Shown here: positions 40,935 through 50,980 of the stretch, piece after piece
How positions within the stretch are numbered: the stretch's first letter is position 1
Layout of the letters: the number at the start of each line of letters is the position of its first letter
Assembly: GCA_023014485.1 (NCBI GenBank)
Contig: JAJOZX010005513.1
Coordinates: 218,501-282,500, forward strand
DNA length: 64,000 nucleotides
Direction of reading: 5' to 3'
From: Bathynomus jamesi
Taxonomy: Eukaryota > Arthropoda > Malacostraca > Isopoda > Cirolanidae
The notes under the pieces: generated by a model
Told to the model about the DNA's origin: nothing
Databases searched by the model: none
Seen by the model: only the letters and a program-made list of their open reading frames with translations
Program-made: the position numbers and the translations under genes

Positions 40935-41130
40935 GTTCCCGGTACCTCAGTGGTATTGGTGTCAAATTCTGGGCCGTGAAGCTCTGGGTTCGTTCCCAGC
41001 TGCTGGCTCCTGGGCTAGGTTGAACCGGCCACCCACCTTGCCTTTGTTACTGCCCAAATTCAGGTGACCCTTGGGATACTCTCAGCACCACATACTAGGA
41101 GAACTGCGTTTCCATAATCATTATTATTAT
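40935..41130 (+). repeat. tRNA-derived SINE, type 1
   Basis: A-box-like CTCAGTGGTATTGGTG and B-box GGGTTCGTTCCC about 45 bases apart are polymerase III promoter elements of a tRNA head, followed by a non-tRNA body (TGAACCGGCCACCCACCTTG) and an ATT-rich tail. Confidence 0.7.
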
Positions 41131-41218
41131 ACATAGGCTATTACAAACATTTCGACTCGTCATCCGTTGTATATAAAAAATTTGACTCTGTATTCATATG
41201 AAACACACACACGCACAA

Positions 41219-41220
<2 letters not shown>

Positions 41221-41260
<40 letters not shown>
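41221..41260. repeat. (TA)n microsatellite
   Basis: TA tract ending directly at the next transposon fragment. Confidence 0.95.
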
Positions 41261-41263
<3 letters not shown>

Positions 41264-41266
<3 letters not shown>

Positions 41267-41724
41267 GGTGTATATAAAGTCAGGATCTATTTTTGTGAAG
41301 CACTTGGAAATTATATGGAATTCAATCATAAAATGATAAAGTGGTAACATTTATTAAATAATTAAGAGTAGGATTCGACGTGACGCCCATCAGTATCCCT
41401 GCACGGCTCAAATCGTTCCGCAGGTATTTCTAAACACATTCTGGAGCATTTGCGGGGTTATGTTATCTGCAGCAGTTCGTATACGTGTACCTACGTAAGT
41501 TTTCAAGACTCGTAATCTTCGTCTGATAGACGTGCGATTTGATAAAGCCCCATGCAAAGAAATCTAAAGGGATTAAATCTGGTGATCTCGCTGGCCAAGG
41601 TCTGTTGCTTCCGCGTCCGATCCAGCGATTTGGAAAACGTCCATTTAGATAATCCTGAACAATTTTGGCATAGTGACAAGGAGCACCATCATGTTGATAG
41701 ACGACGGTACTAACAATCCTATCC

Positions 41725-41735
<11 letters not shown>
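41264..41735 (-). pseudogene. DD41D-type element fragment with one end
   Basis: Left end CAGGGTGTATATAAAGTCAG. Minus-strand sequence 41720-41540 reads QDYLNGRFPNRWIGRG and WPARSPDL.PLDFFAWG, the region around the third catalytic Asp, then the C-terminus in another frame. Broken at 41735 next to a GT/TA microsatellite; the other end is missing. Confidence 0.75.

Positions 41736-41739
<4 letters not shown>

Positions 41740-41782
<43 letters not shown>
41740..41782. repeat. (TA)n(GT)n microsatellite
   Basis: TA run followed by GT run, truncating the DD41D fragment. Confidence 0.95.
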
Positions 41783-41788
41783 ATTTAT

Positions 41789-41935
41789 CAGGGAATCTGT
41801 GTAACTAGGGATTTCATGTAAGGTTAAGTGGTGATATTTTCTTTAGTTTTAACGAAAAGTTCATGACTTAACCTTGAATGAAATTCCTGAACATCTTAAG
41901 GATTATGTGAAATCCCTAGTTACACAGATTCCCTG
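41789..41935. mobile_element. 147-bp MITE with 26-base arms
   Basis: CAGGGAATCTGTGTAACTAG GGATTTCA and its inverted copy TGAAATCCCTAGTTACACAG ATTCCCTG bracket a centre in which AAGGTTAAGT and ACTTAACCTT form an inner inverted pair. Target duplication not clear. Confidence 0.82.
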
Positions 41936-42542
41936 TAACATATATACACTGCATTTATCATTTTATGAATTTGACGTTTTTACGGGGTTGACCTTTTCAG
42001 TTAACTGTATTTAACTGTATTATTTTATTTCTCGTTCTGACTCCCTGATAAACTGATTAATTGCCGAAAAATACGGAACCATGAAAATTTTTGTTGCTTC
42101 CTCCAAGGTAAAAAAAAGAAATTTCAAAGGAGCGGCGGCTCTTTCCATCACACATTTATAGGAACTTCTCGTGTCAAGGTCGACATCAAATTGAAAGAAA
42201 AGAAAGATGATTCTTTTTTGCTTTGGAATCGCCCTTCCAATACACAATATTTCAGGTTAAGGAATTGCATTCCTTTCCTATAATTAAAAGCTTAAGCATT
42301 TCGTCTGTCCCCTTTTACGGAGGCCTATTATGTATGCAAAATTCAGTCTTAAATTGGGTGAAATCAAAAGTGATATAAATTCAGTGGTATCTATTTCTCT
42401 GTGCATAACACCGGAACAGCCATGCGTAGATGTTTACGGGGTATAGAAGAAGAACGGTAACAACTCCCTCTTACACCAAATCCTACAAATAAGGCGCAGT
42501 GTTGCAGCTTGGATTGTGGGCGCAGTTGTCACAGAAGCGCTT

Positions 42543-42587
<45 letters not shown>

Positions 42588-42907
42588 TCAAGGTTAGTTC
42601 AAATGTAGATTAGGTTAGGTTACTGTACTGTATATTCTCCAAGAAAACAAATCTGTGCCTTATCACAAATTGGACTCAGTTTTATCACTTGCATAAACAA
42701 ATCGTACTATAAAGAATGAGGTCGGGGTTTGACTTTCGATTGTGTAATATCAAGTGTTATGCTTAAGACATGTCGTGGAATCTGTACTTTACAGTCATAC
42801 TAGGAATGGGGCAGCGTGCCGATTTTAAGCATTAAATGATCACCTTTTAAAATGGTGGCTGCTAAAGTTCATATTAGGATGTTACACACACGCACATATA
42901 TACACAC
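41936..42907. other. Mostly unassigned; LINE tail fragment and CA tract
   Basis: 42440-42540 resembles the 3' tail of the LINE at 3.9-6.2 kb (CTTACACCAAATCCTACAAA TAAGGCG against CTTCACCAAATCCCGCAAAT GAGGCG). A CA tract lies at 42543-42574. The ORF at 42020-42247 has no recognised domain. Confidence 0.5.
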
Positions 42908-43205
42908 ACACCTCGGTCGTGTAGTGGTTAGCGTCGCTGACTATGAATCCATCGGCCCCGGTATCGACACCGGTGACAGCAGCCGGCGCGCAGCAAAACC
43001 CAGCTGTCAAACTCTCTCACAATAAAGAAAGAGGTTGGTAGATAAATGGGTACTTTGGGTGCCCTAGTTGTTAAGACGCTGGGCTGCTGGTGGGGCGTGG
43101 TTCGGATTCCACGTTAAACTATAGGTCTAAGGTGGAGTGAAACGCTTGACCTTCGTCAGAATGAAAAATTCGGGCGGAAGCAAACCAAAGGTTAACGAAA
43201 GGTTA
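42908..43205 (+). repeat. Two-headed tRNA-derived SINE, copy 1
   Basis: First head: CCTCGGTCGTGTAGTGGTTA (A box) and GGTATCGACACC (decayed B box). About 90 bases later a second head-like part, GGTGCCCTAGTTGTTAAGAC, followed by a body with AGGTCTAAGGTGGAGTGAAA and CTTGACCTTCGTC. Copy 2 at 54361-54715 has the same order. Confidence 0.75.
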
Positions 43206-43348
43206 CACGCACACCAAATTTATTTTCAAGTTTAGGTTACGTTTGGTTACTCTATATTCAATTCTCTACTTTTTGAGGGGAAAGCACCCCTTTTCGCACT
43301 CCCCCATCCCACGATTACCAGCACCCTCTCAGAACTTTTGCACCCATA

Positions 43349-43352
<4 letters not shown>

Positions 43353-43419
<67 letters not shown>

Positions 43420-43506
43420 TCCTTCTTCATAATGAACAACGTGGTTCATTTGCTCTGTCAAGGCCATTACCGAATTCATGTGGAAAGTTGAACTATCAAG
43501 GGCATC

Positions 43507-43540
<34 letters not shown>
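43353..43540. repeat. (TA)n tracts
   Basis: TA tracts 43353-43416 and 43509-43541 separated by 90 bases. The first is preceded by a short R1-like piece (43271-43347). Confidence 0.9.
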
Positions 43541-43545
<5 letters not shown>

Positions 43546-43733
43546 ATTATTTCACGAAAGTAACACGTGAAAAATATTTATGATGAATAAAACCACGAAG
43601 GAAAGGAAACACAAAAAGGTGCTCAAGCGCTTTCGTCTAATGACATCCTCAGTGTTCCTGAGGATGTCATTAGACGAAAGCGCTTGAGCACCTTTTTTGT
43701 TTCCTTTCCTTCGTGGTTTTATTCATCATATAT
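43541..43733. repeat. Hairpin repeat with hammerhead core (family GAAAGCGC), copy 1
   Basis: TGATGAATAAAACCACGAAG ... GGTGCTCAAGCGCTTTCGTC is followed by its inverted copy, ending CTTCGTGGTTTTATTCATCA, arms about 80 bases, tiny loop AGTGTT. Both sides are TA tracts. A single-arm copy is at 56763-56850. Confidence 0.85.
43652..43691 (+). ncRNA. Hammerhead ribozyme (GAAAGCGC family)
   Basis: Stem I GTGTTC (43652-43657) pairs fully with GAGCAC (43686-43691), one G-U; core CTGAGGA (43658-43664) fits CUGANGA; stem II GTC-ATTA-GAC (43666-43675); GAA plus A (43676-43679); stem III AGC/GCT (43679-43684); cleavage would follow T43685. The cleavage nucleotide is U rather than the favoured C, which is allowed but slower. 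The left arm lacks a matching stem I. Confidence 0.68.
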
Positions 43734-43773
43734 ATATATATATACACACACACACACGGTGTGTGTATATATA

Positions 43774-45171
43774 AAGGGTGATCCAGAGAAATGGGACCCA
43801 AAAGAAACCCCTGTAACTCTTAAAGTATAAGTCCTTTTATAAAATCATGCGCATCATTCGAAAGAGGATAGTTACAAGTTTGTACAGGATTGTATAGGTT
43901 TTGACAATACAAGACAAGAGAAGATACAAAACAAAATAAAAGTGTTAGTTAAAACTAACCCTTCAAGATGACTGCATGGACTGTGGAACAGCTGCGTTTC
44001 ATAACTGAGCAATATTATGAGCATGGAAGAAGTGTAGTTTCAGCTCAAAGATCTTTCAAGACAAATTTTCAGATGTCAAAATCACCTTCTAAGAAAGTAA
44101 TCCGTCGGTGTCAGAAATTTTTCCCTAACTGGCAGCATTGGAAAAAGAAAACCAACTGGAAGAGTGCGCACAGCAAGGATAGACGAGATCATTAACAGAA
44201 CTCATGAAATTGTACAGGATAATCCTAACATAAGCATCCAGACGTGCTTCTCAGCTGTTAGGAGTTGGATATGGAACAACACACCGTATATTCAAGCAAA
44301 ATTTAATGCTCTTTCCATATAAAATTCAAACAGTGCAACAACTAAACGATGGAGATTTCGCACGAAGACGACAATTCTGTCAGTGGATCCAACAGAAGGT
44401 AAATGACACCACCAATTTTCTAGCAACTTTGATTATGTCAGACGAAGCCCATTTTCACTTGAATGGAACTGTAAACAAACAAAATTGTCGTTTCTGGGCA
44501 ACAGAAAATCCATTGAATATTACCGAAGTCCCGTTGCATAGTCAGCGTGTAACTGTTTGGTGTGGTCTTACTGCATCTCAGATCATAGGGCCGTACTTTT
44601 TCGAGGATTCCACCGGAAACACGGTCACTGTAAATGGTGATCGCTACGAAAAAATGTTGACCGATTTCCTTATTCCTAAATTAAGAGATCTTTGTCTAGA
44701 AAACCACTGGTTCCAACAAGACGGAGCTACCTGCCATACCACGAGGAACTGCATGGCAGTTTTGCGTCAAACGTTTCCAGGCGAGTTAATCTCAAGATTT
44801 GGAGACGTTGAATGGCCCGCAAGGTCTCCGGATTTTTCTCCCTTAGATTATTATCTCTGGGGATATTTAAAGAGTAGGGTCTACAGAAATAACCCAACGA
44901 CCTTGCAAGAATTGAAGGCCGCCATCACAAATGAGATACAGGCCATACCACCGCACACTTGCAAAAGTGATGCAGAACTTACAAGCGAGAACACTGGAAT
45001 GCTTGGCAACTAATGGAGCACATTTGAAAGGAGTCATTTTAAAAAAATAAATATTTCATAATAAACTTGTAACTCTACTCTTTCGAATGATATATAGTTT
45101 TTATGAAAGGAATTAAATATTAAGAATATTTGGCTTTTTTTTTATGGGTCCCATTTATCTGGATCACCCAG
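43774..45171 (+). mobile_element. DD41D mariner-group element, family C
   Basis: Ends AGGGTGATCCAGAGAAATGG GACCC and GGGTCCCATTTATCTGGATC ACCCAG, TA on both sides (43772-43773, 45172-45173). About 1.4 kb, full size. Both flanks carry the same TATATA-ACACACACGGTGTGT-ATATA sequence, so the element is bracketed by a local duplication. Confidence 0.92.
43968..45013 (+). pseudogene. DD41D transposase, family C, lightly damaged
   Basis: Starts MTAWTVEQLRFITEQYYEHG, an HTH region; frameshift near 44130-44200; then from 44306 an open frame of 235 residues: FARRRQFCQWIQQKVNDTTN, first Asp in IMSDEAHFHLNGTVNKQNCR, VTVWCGLTASQIIGPYFFED, second Asp in WFQQDGATCHTT, third in SPDFSPLDYYLWGY (41 residues between). 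The C-terminal end shifts near 44960. All three catalytic Asps are present, so few changes separate it from an intact gene. Confidence 0.88.
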
Positions 45172-45193
45172 TATATATATATATACACACACG

Positions 45194-45268
<75 letters not shown>

Positions 45269-45270
45269 GT
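45172..45270. repeat. (TA)n with ACACACGGTGTGT
   Basis: TA array about 75 bases long with the ACACACACGGTGTGT palindrome at its left part, repeating the left flank of the preceding element. Confidence 0.92.
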
Positions 45271-45781
45271 GTGTATGTATAAGAAGTAGAACTATAGGTT
45301 ACAAAAGGAATTTCATCGCTTTTCAAATAGTGATCTTAATCAGAATAATGCTTATTCTCACTGTTCCACACACATCACCCATACATAAAAAGAACTTTAA
45401 TTACAGCAACTAAATACCATACACTAAATACACAGCCGTAACTCCTAACTCCTCCTTAGCTGATCTTTTTCCGAGTCTCATCTACCCTGTCAGCAGTCCA
45501 GTATGTTCTCAAACGCACACTTTTCCCTCTATTCCTCACTACACATATATGCATCTTGTACGCTACACAATCTTTCCAAAATCAAAACGAGGCATCATTT
45601 TTAAGAGCCTCGGAGTTCCCTGGGGAGACCATAAGTGTCCTCGCTTCTGGCTCCTACGCTACCAGGAATGCAGAGATTGTATGGAGTAGATTCTCATATG
45701 TGGGGTGGCTCAACCCGCACAACTCCACTTGAATGAAGGGAATCAGAGGCCTTTCGTCCCATAATTTCCCGCCTCTTATTG

Positions 45782-45786
<5 letters not shown>
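45271..45786. other. No gene recognised
   Basis: Unique-looking sequence with short C/T-rich stretches; no domain in any frame. Confidence 0.6.

Positions 45787-45832
<46 letters not shown>
45787..45832. repeat. (TC)n microsatellite
   Basis: Perfect TC tract of about 46 bases. Confidence 0.95.
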
Positions 45833-45835
<3 letters not shown>

Positions 45836-45905
45836 TAGTGGATAGCATGTCCGACCGGCAATTGGATGATCCCGGGTTCGATTCCTGGGAGGTGCCTCAT
45901 TTTTT
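45833..45905 (+). ncRNA. tRNA-like sequence fused to LINE copy
   Basis: GGATAGTGGATAGCATGTCC (A-box region), ACCGGCAATTGGAT (anticodon-arm region) and CCCGGGTTCGATTCCTGGG (T arm with B box) closely resemble the tRNA-like units at 56236-56312 and 56539-56613. Acceptor pairing is poor, so it is read as a SINE head or tRNA pseudogene, not a working tRNA. Confidence 0.65.
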
Positions 45906-46810
45906 TTGCCTCAGTCACTAGTGGGGTTCCTGAGGGTTCCGTTTTTGGGCCACTGTTGTTTATCATTTACATAAATGATATCGATGCTGGCATCGTCAGT
46001 CGGATCTCCAAATTCGCTGATGACACCAAACTTGGGGCCAATGTTCGGACGCCCGAAGCGATCGAGCAACTGCGTGCGGACCTACGTAAGATAGGAGAGT
46101 GGTCCCAAAAATGGCAAATGCCGTTTAACTTGGGTAAATGCAAGGTGATGCACATTGGCTACGTCATTCCCAAGTCGGACTACTCGATGTTGGGGAGTAA
46201 TATCGAGGCGACTGGTTTGGAAAAGGACTTGGGTGTGCTAATTAGCAGCGACCTTAAGTTTACGAAACAGTGCGTAGAGGTGGAAAAGAAAGCCCAGAAG
46301 CTGTTGGGTTATATGAGGAGGCAATTTCAGTTTCGGAACAAGGAGATTGTGCTCTCTCTGTACAATTCCCTGGTTCGGCCGCACCTGGAGTATGCTGTGC
46401 TGTTCTGGTCGCCCACCCTCAGGAAAGATATTGAGAGGCTGGAGCGAGTACAGGCGAGGGCCACAAAGTTAATCCCTTCCGTTAGGCATATGAGCTACAA
46501 TCGACGATTACGCGCCCTGAACTTGTTTCCGCTGGAAACTCGGAGGCTGCGCGGTCAACTGATCGAGGTTTTCAAGCTCTTACGCGGGTTCAACGATGTA
46601 GATTTTAGAAGTATGTTTAGTTTAAATGATAACCCAACTCGCAACAATGGTTGGAAGTTGGATTTGAAACGGTTTAGGACTAGTGTGTGTGGGAATTACT
46701 TTACGTATAAGATCTGTGACAGGTGGAACAGGTTACCTTCAGAAGTTGTGAACAGTTCCTCTGTGGATCATTTCAAAAAAAGGTTAGACCAAATCTTGCA
46801 CACTATTTGA
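45906..46810 (+). pseudogene. LINE ORF2 (CR1/jockey-like), 5'-truncated, rest of frame open
   Basis: From the palm region onward without a stop: SVTSGVPEGSVFGPLLFIIYI, KFADDTKLGANVRTPEAIEQ with catalytic FADD, MPFNLGKCKVMHIGYV, EATGLEKDLGVLISSDLKFT (thumb), and the C-terminal part VRPHLEYAVLFWSPTLRKDI to QILHTI. About 300 residues remain. VPEG instead of the usual VPQG is the only doubtful residue seen. The copy begins exactly after the tRNA-like piece, so the frame start at 45866 is an accident of fusion. Nearly identical DNA to the copy at 51013-52144. Confidence 0.9.
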
Positions 46811-46993
<183 letters not shown>

Positions 46994-46995
46994 AG

Positions 46996-47560
46996 TTCTT
47001 CAGTTATGTTAATAGTAGAAAGCCCATTAGAAGCATGATAGGCCCGTTAAAGGACACCAGCGGCGCGCTGCGGACCTCCGACGTGGACATCGCTAATATG
47101 CTGAATGAGTACTTTGCGGGAGTGTTCACCAGAGAGAACACTAGCGTCATCCCCGAGCCAGGCGTGAGGCACGAAGGTGCTGGCCTGGATAGTGTCCGGT
47201 GTATCGGGACAGTCGTTGCCGATAGAATAGACAAACTGAGCGCGTTTAAGGCTCTTGGGCCAGACCAGTTCCTCCCCAGAGTGTTGCGAGAAGTGCGCGA
47301 CCAGGTGGCTCCCCACCTGGCTACAGTCTTCAACAAATCGTTGGAGACGGGCCAGGTGCCTGGTGACTGGAGGGAAGCCAACGTGACCCCTATCTTTAAG
47401 AAAGGGGATCACGAAAGTCCAGGGAACTATTGTCCCATTAGTCTGACTTCGGTTGTAGGTAAATTATTAGAGGGGATAATAGCGGATAGAATCGTTGACC
47501 ATTTGGATTCCTACAAGCTGCTTGGAGACTCTCAACATGGGTTTAGACGGCATAGGTCGT
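46996..47560 (+). pseudogene. LINE ORF2 second copy, part before insertion
   Basis: SRKPIRSMIGPLKDTSGALR, LNEYFAGVFTRENTSVIPEP, LSAFKALGPDQFLPRVLREV, NVTPIFKKGDHESPGNYCPI and LLGDSQHGFRRHRS form the linker and fingers of the reverse transcriptase. The frame runs without a stop up to the insertion site of the 3.4-kb transposon at 47561, where it stops making sense. Same family as 45906-46810. Confidence 0.9.
47553..47560. repeat. Target-site duplication, left (TAGGTCGT)
   Basis: TAGGTCGT, identical to 50973-50980. Removing the element and one copy restores the LINE frame HGFRRHRSCLTNL. Confidence 0.95.
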
Positions 47561-50500
47561 TACGGTGTATCATGCTCAGGTCGAATATTGAAAAACTTGG
47601 AATTTCAAGATTGTCAGTATGTATTCCTATGTAAAATTGAATTTTAAGAGGGGTTCGTGTTCTGCAACTTTTGCGAAAAAATCTCTTAAGTGTTCAAAAT
47701 CGCACTTTTTGTCGAAAAATGGGATTTTTGGCCAATTTCAAAGACTTGGTAGCCTCAAATGACTTCCATATGTTCCATATTGTTCATATACACCCTTAAG
47801 CATTTCTAGGGGCAGGCTTGGACCCATTTAAGATCAGCCAAAGTGGTTCATAACCTAAAATAACCAAAATGGCCCAAAACTAAGGAATTGTATGATTTTT
47901 AGTCTCCTATACACCACATTTCGCGGCTGTTCTCTTCATCAGGCAGAATCTTTTTGTTCTTTTTTCTTGGTCTTGCATCATTTTCTTTTTTTTTTTAGAA
48001 ACGCATCTACCAATTTTTATTTATTTTCTTTTCGGCATCACTGAGTGTGATGGCAGCTGCCCTCACCTTTCCTCAAGCTGCCGTGACGTTTAACCTTTTT
48101 TTGGCATTTGGAATTCTTTAATATTTGTATAAGTCCCTCCTCCACCTCCAGCTTGTAATAATATGCTGGTCAACTGAATGTTTTGAGATTTTTTCTTCTG
48201 AAAGCATCTTGATTTGTCTAGCAGGTCTTATAGAGATCTAAAACATGTTCATAATGTCTTGCTTTGACTTGAAAACTGGCAACAATTCTGTCATCGATCC
48301 TAGCACGAACAAAACCATCTCTTCTCTCTTGCCCATACACTGCATGAGCTGCAGCTGAAACTTCCTGGACTGCTCTTTCACAGCTTTGAGTGTGAACTGA
48401 GAAGTTCTCAACTTCAAGTGGAGACCTGAGAAGCTCCTCAACTTCTCTTGACATCTTACAAGTGAAGAATGGCTCATACAGTTTCTCCTTATCCCCATAA
48501 ATCAGAGTAATTAGAGAAGTGGTATCAAAATTCAGGTTAGGGTTTCTATGAGTTTTCGGACTCATGTCTCCATACTCAGACTTACCTCTGATCATCTTGA
48601 TCATCTCAACCCCCCGTGCCCTCTCCTCCTCATCCTCACTGCACAGGAGAGAGGCAATGAGGTTCTCACTGTGAGCATGATATGCTCCACGAATTATCAC
48701 ACGAGTGATTATGTTTCTGACTTCAGAGGTCTGGCTTCTCAGCAGTCCCAGAGCGGTCACAATATGGTGAGGTCCATACCTCATGTGGTGCTTCACCTTG
48801 ATCTCAAAATACATCTTGAAGTAGAAGTCCAGGCAGAACTTCAGCAGCACCTCCAGCTTCTTCAACACCTCCCCCTTCAGACCATGCTGCCTCATCCACA
48901 GCATCAACAGAGCTTCACCTGTAGTCAGCCAGCGTGACTGATTCAGTGGGCCACACTTCAGATCAGCAACTTCCTTGCTCAAATCTCCTGTCTTGAGAGC
49001 TTTGATCAGTAGGTAGCAGTTCTTCTGGTCAGTGCTAAGGTTCTGTACAATGTCTTCTGGCAGTTCAATTATATCTTCTTCTCCTGGCAGAGCCTTGAAG
49101 CTAAAGTTGACAGGCATGTCATTGATCTTCTCCAAAAGTTTTCCTATTGGGCCACTGAACCCAGACTTGTCCGTGTAGGGACCATCAAGCTTGATGATCA
49201 TGTGCCTGAGGCTGAGTTCATTAATATGAAACTGGCATATCAGCCAGTGACACTTGTGACTTAGCAGTCTCTCCAAGTGAGTGATGGCTGCTCCATCAGG
49301 TCCTGTGTTTGTGTTGGTGGAGTCACCACCAAGGACCACAATAGTATCTTTAGCACCATGAGCACTAATCCACTCAAACAGAGCCTGAGCTATCTTCAAT
49401 GCAGGTTTCTCATTTCCTTCAGGTTCTTCTGGTGTACAATGGAAGAGATACTTCCCCTCAGGTTCCCAAGTAATACTATAGTGCTCTTCAGTTGTAATAT
49501 CAGGATAGAAGCGGCCAGTTTCTTCATTGTACCTCATGATCTTTGTCTTCTTATTTTGTTTTCCATCAAAGAAAATTCCCTTGATCTCTCCCTCTGTCCT
49601 TTTCTCCACGGCCCCCACCGAGGCACCTATTACAGACTCCTTGCCTCTCCACATCTTCATCCTGTCAACAGCTAGATATGCCTTATCAGCAGATAGATGG
49701 CCAGCTTTGATGAGATTTGCAAGAAACCAGTTGCAATGGCTGCTGCAGGAGTGTTTGCCACCTTGAACCTGACTGCAGCCGCAGCAGTGCTTGAGATACC
49801 CATGTAGTTCCTCCTGGCAGAGGTGGAGACTTTGCCAGTGTTGACACTGGAGCTTGTGCCTGGTGCAGTACTGGAAAAATCTGTGTCAGCAGTAGGAGCC
49901 TCTCTGCCTGGAGACTCTTGCAAGGAAGTCGCCTCATCTTCATCATCACCACCACCATCATCACCAACATCAGCTCTAAGCAGTAGCTCCTTTTCTTCCT
50001 CTTTTCTGTTTCTCTTCTCAGCTGCCTTCTGTTCTTCCTCCTTCCTCTTAGCAGCATTCACCTGCTTCACTGTTTCCTTCACATCAACAGATGCCATCCG
50101 GAAGCCAGAAACTTCTGAGGTTTTGATTCTCTGGTAATGGAGCCACTCTAGCTCTAGTTTTGGAATCTTCTGAGGCAGAGGACAGTCACAATTGACATGA
50201 ACTCCAGCAACACAGCCAGAGCAGCCAGATGTTTCAGTTCTACAAAGTGAGATATCATGTCTGCAGGTTATGTCAAACAATGTATCAAGTTCAGATCTTA
50301 TCTTCTCTCTCTTTGCAGCCTTCACTCTGCCATTCACTAGGTCAATCATTTCATTCCACCTGACAAGAATCTTCCTGGCAATGGATCTCTCTTGAATGAT
50401 CACAGGAGGAATGAACTTGGCATTGTTTTTGCGCCACTGTGCCAGTACCAGTGATGCCAAGTCCTTAGCCAAATCTTGCAGAGGATACTGAGCTCTCTTC

Positions 50501-50972
50501 ATATCATCCAGAAGCAGCTTCTCTTCCTGGAGGAGGATTCCTCTCTGAAACACAGCTCTCCAGGTTGGAACTTCTGTGGGAAATAACTGCTTGCCTGGAC
50601 CCACCAGATCACGGCTTTGAACCAAACTTTTTCTGGTCTTTCGTCCTTGCTTAGCCATGGTGGCTATACAATCTTCACCAGGCTTTGTATCCAAAACATA
50701 GAAAATTATCACAGTGAAACTCTAGTAGCCTATAACAGCTGTTACAATTGTTTTGTTTGGTAAGAAACCGGTCTGTTACATTTGTACTACAGTGTATGTC
50801 CTGCACAGCTGTTCTCTACATAACCAGAAAACGAAAAAGTGGAAATTTGAACACTTAAACGTGACTTTTAGCAAAGGTTCAAGAAAACAAACCCCTCCTA
50901 AAATTTAATTTTACATAGGAATTCATACTGCCAATCTTCAAATTCAAGCTTCAATAAGCATGATACACCCTA
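47561..50972 (-). mobile_element. 3,412-bp TAGGGTG-ended DNA transposon, nearly intact
   Basis: Left tip TACGGTGTATCATGCT, right tip (inverted) TAGGGTGTATCATGCT. Imperfect similarity of the ends continues for about 150 bases (AGATTG(T/G)CAGTATG, TTCCTATGTAAAATT, AGTGTTCAAA, CCACTTTTT/GCACTTTTT). Flanks are a perfect 8-bp duplication inside a LINE reverse-transcriptase frame. The element carries one gene on the minus strand (50658-48218). Eight-base duplication, YARNG-like tip and CxxH motif all recall the hAT group, but the protein does not show the usual hAT dimerisation domain. Confidence 0.93.
48218..50658 (-). pseudogene. Large CxxH transposase-like protein, one frameshift
   Basis: About 810 residues in two frames: MAKQGRKTRKSLVQSRDLVG (50658; an in-frame Met 18 codons upstream is possible) to about 49710, then 49705-48218. 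N-terminal half: helical basic region, Cys cluster CRHDISLCRTETSGCSGC...CDCPLPQ (about residues 150-190), Lys/Glu-rich coiled coil, acidic DDGGGDDEDE linker. C-terminal half: DTIVVLGGDSTNTNTGPDGA (candidate first or second acidic residue), HKCHWLICQFHINELSLRHM with CxxH, PLNQSRWLTTGEALLMLWMR, and a long helical end. A single-base shift near 49705-49715 is the only lesion seen. Shared blocks with 15881-17707 mark one family. Transposase role inferred from being the sole gene inside the TIRs. Confidence 0.75.
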
Positions 50973-50980
50973 TAGGTCGT
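50973..50980. repeat. Target-site duplication, right (TAGGTCGT)
   Basis: Second copy of the 8-bp duplication, followed directly by the continuing LINE frame (GTCTCACCAACCTG). Confidence 0.95.

Noticed and set aside
42908..42975. Functional tRNA gene
   Set aside because: B box is decayed and the unit is followed by a SINE body that is repeated at 54.4 kb.
48548..49675. Plus-strand ORFs of 129-132 residues across the TAGGGTG gene
   Set aside because: Antisense shadows of the large minus-strand gene.
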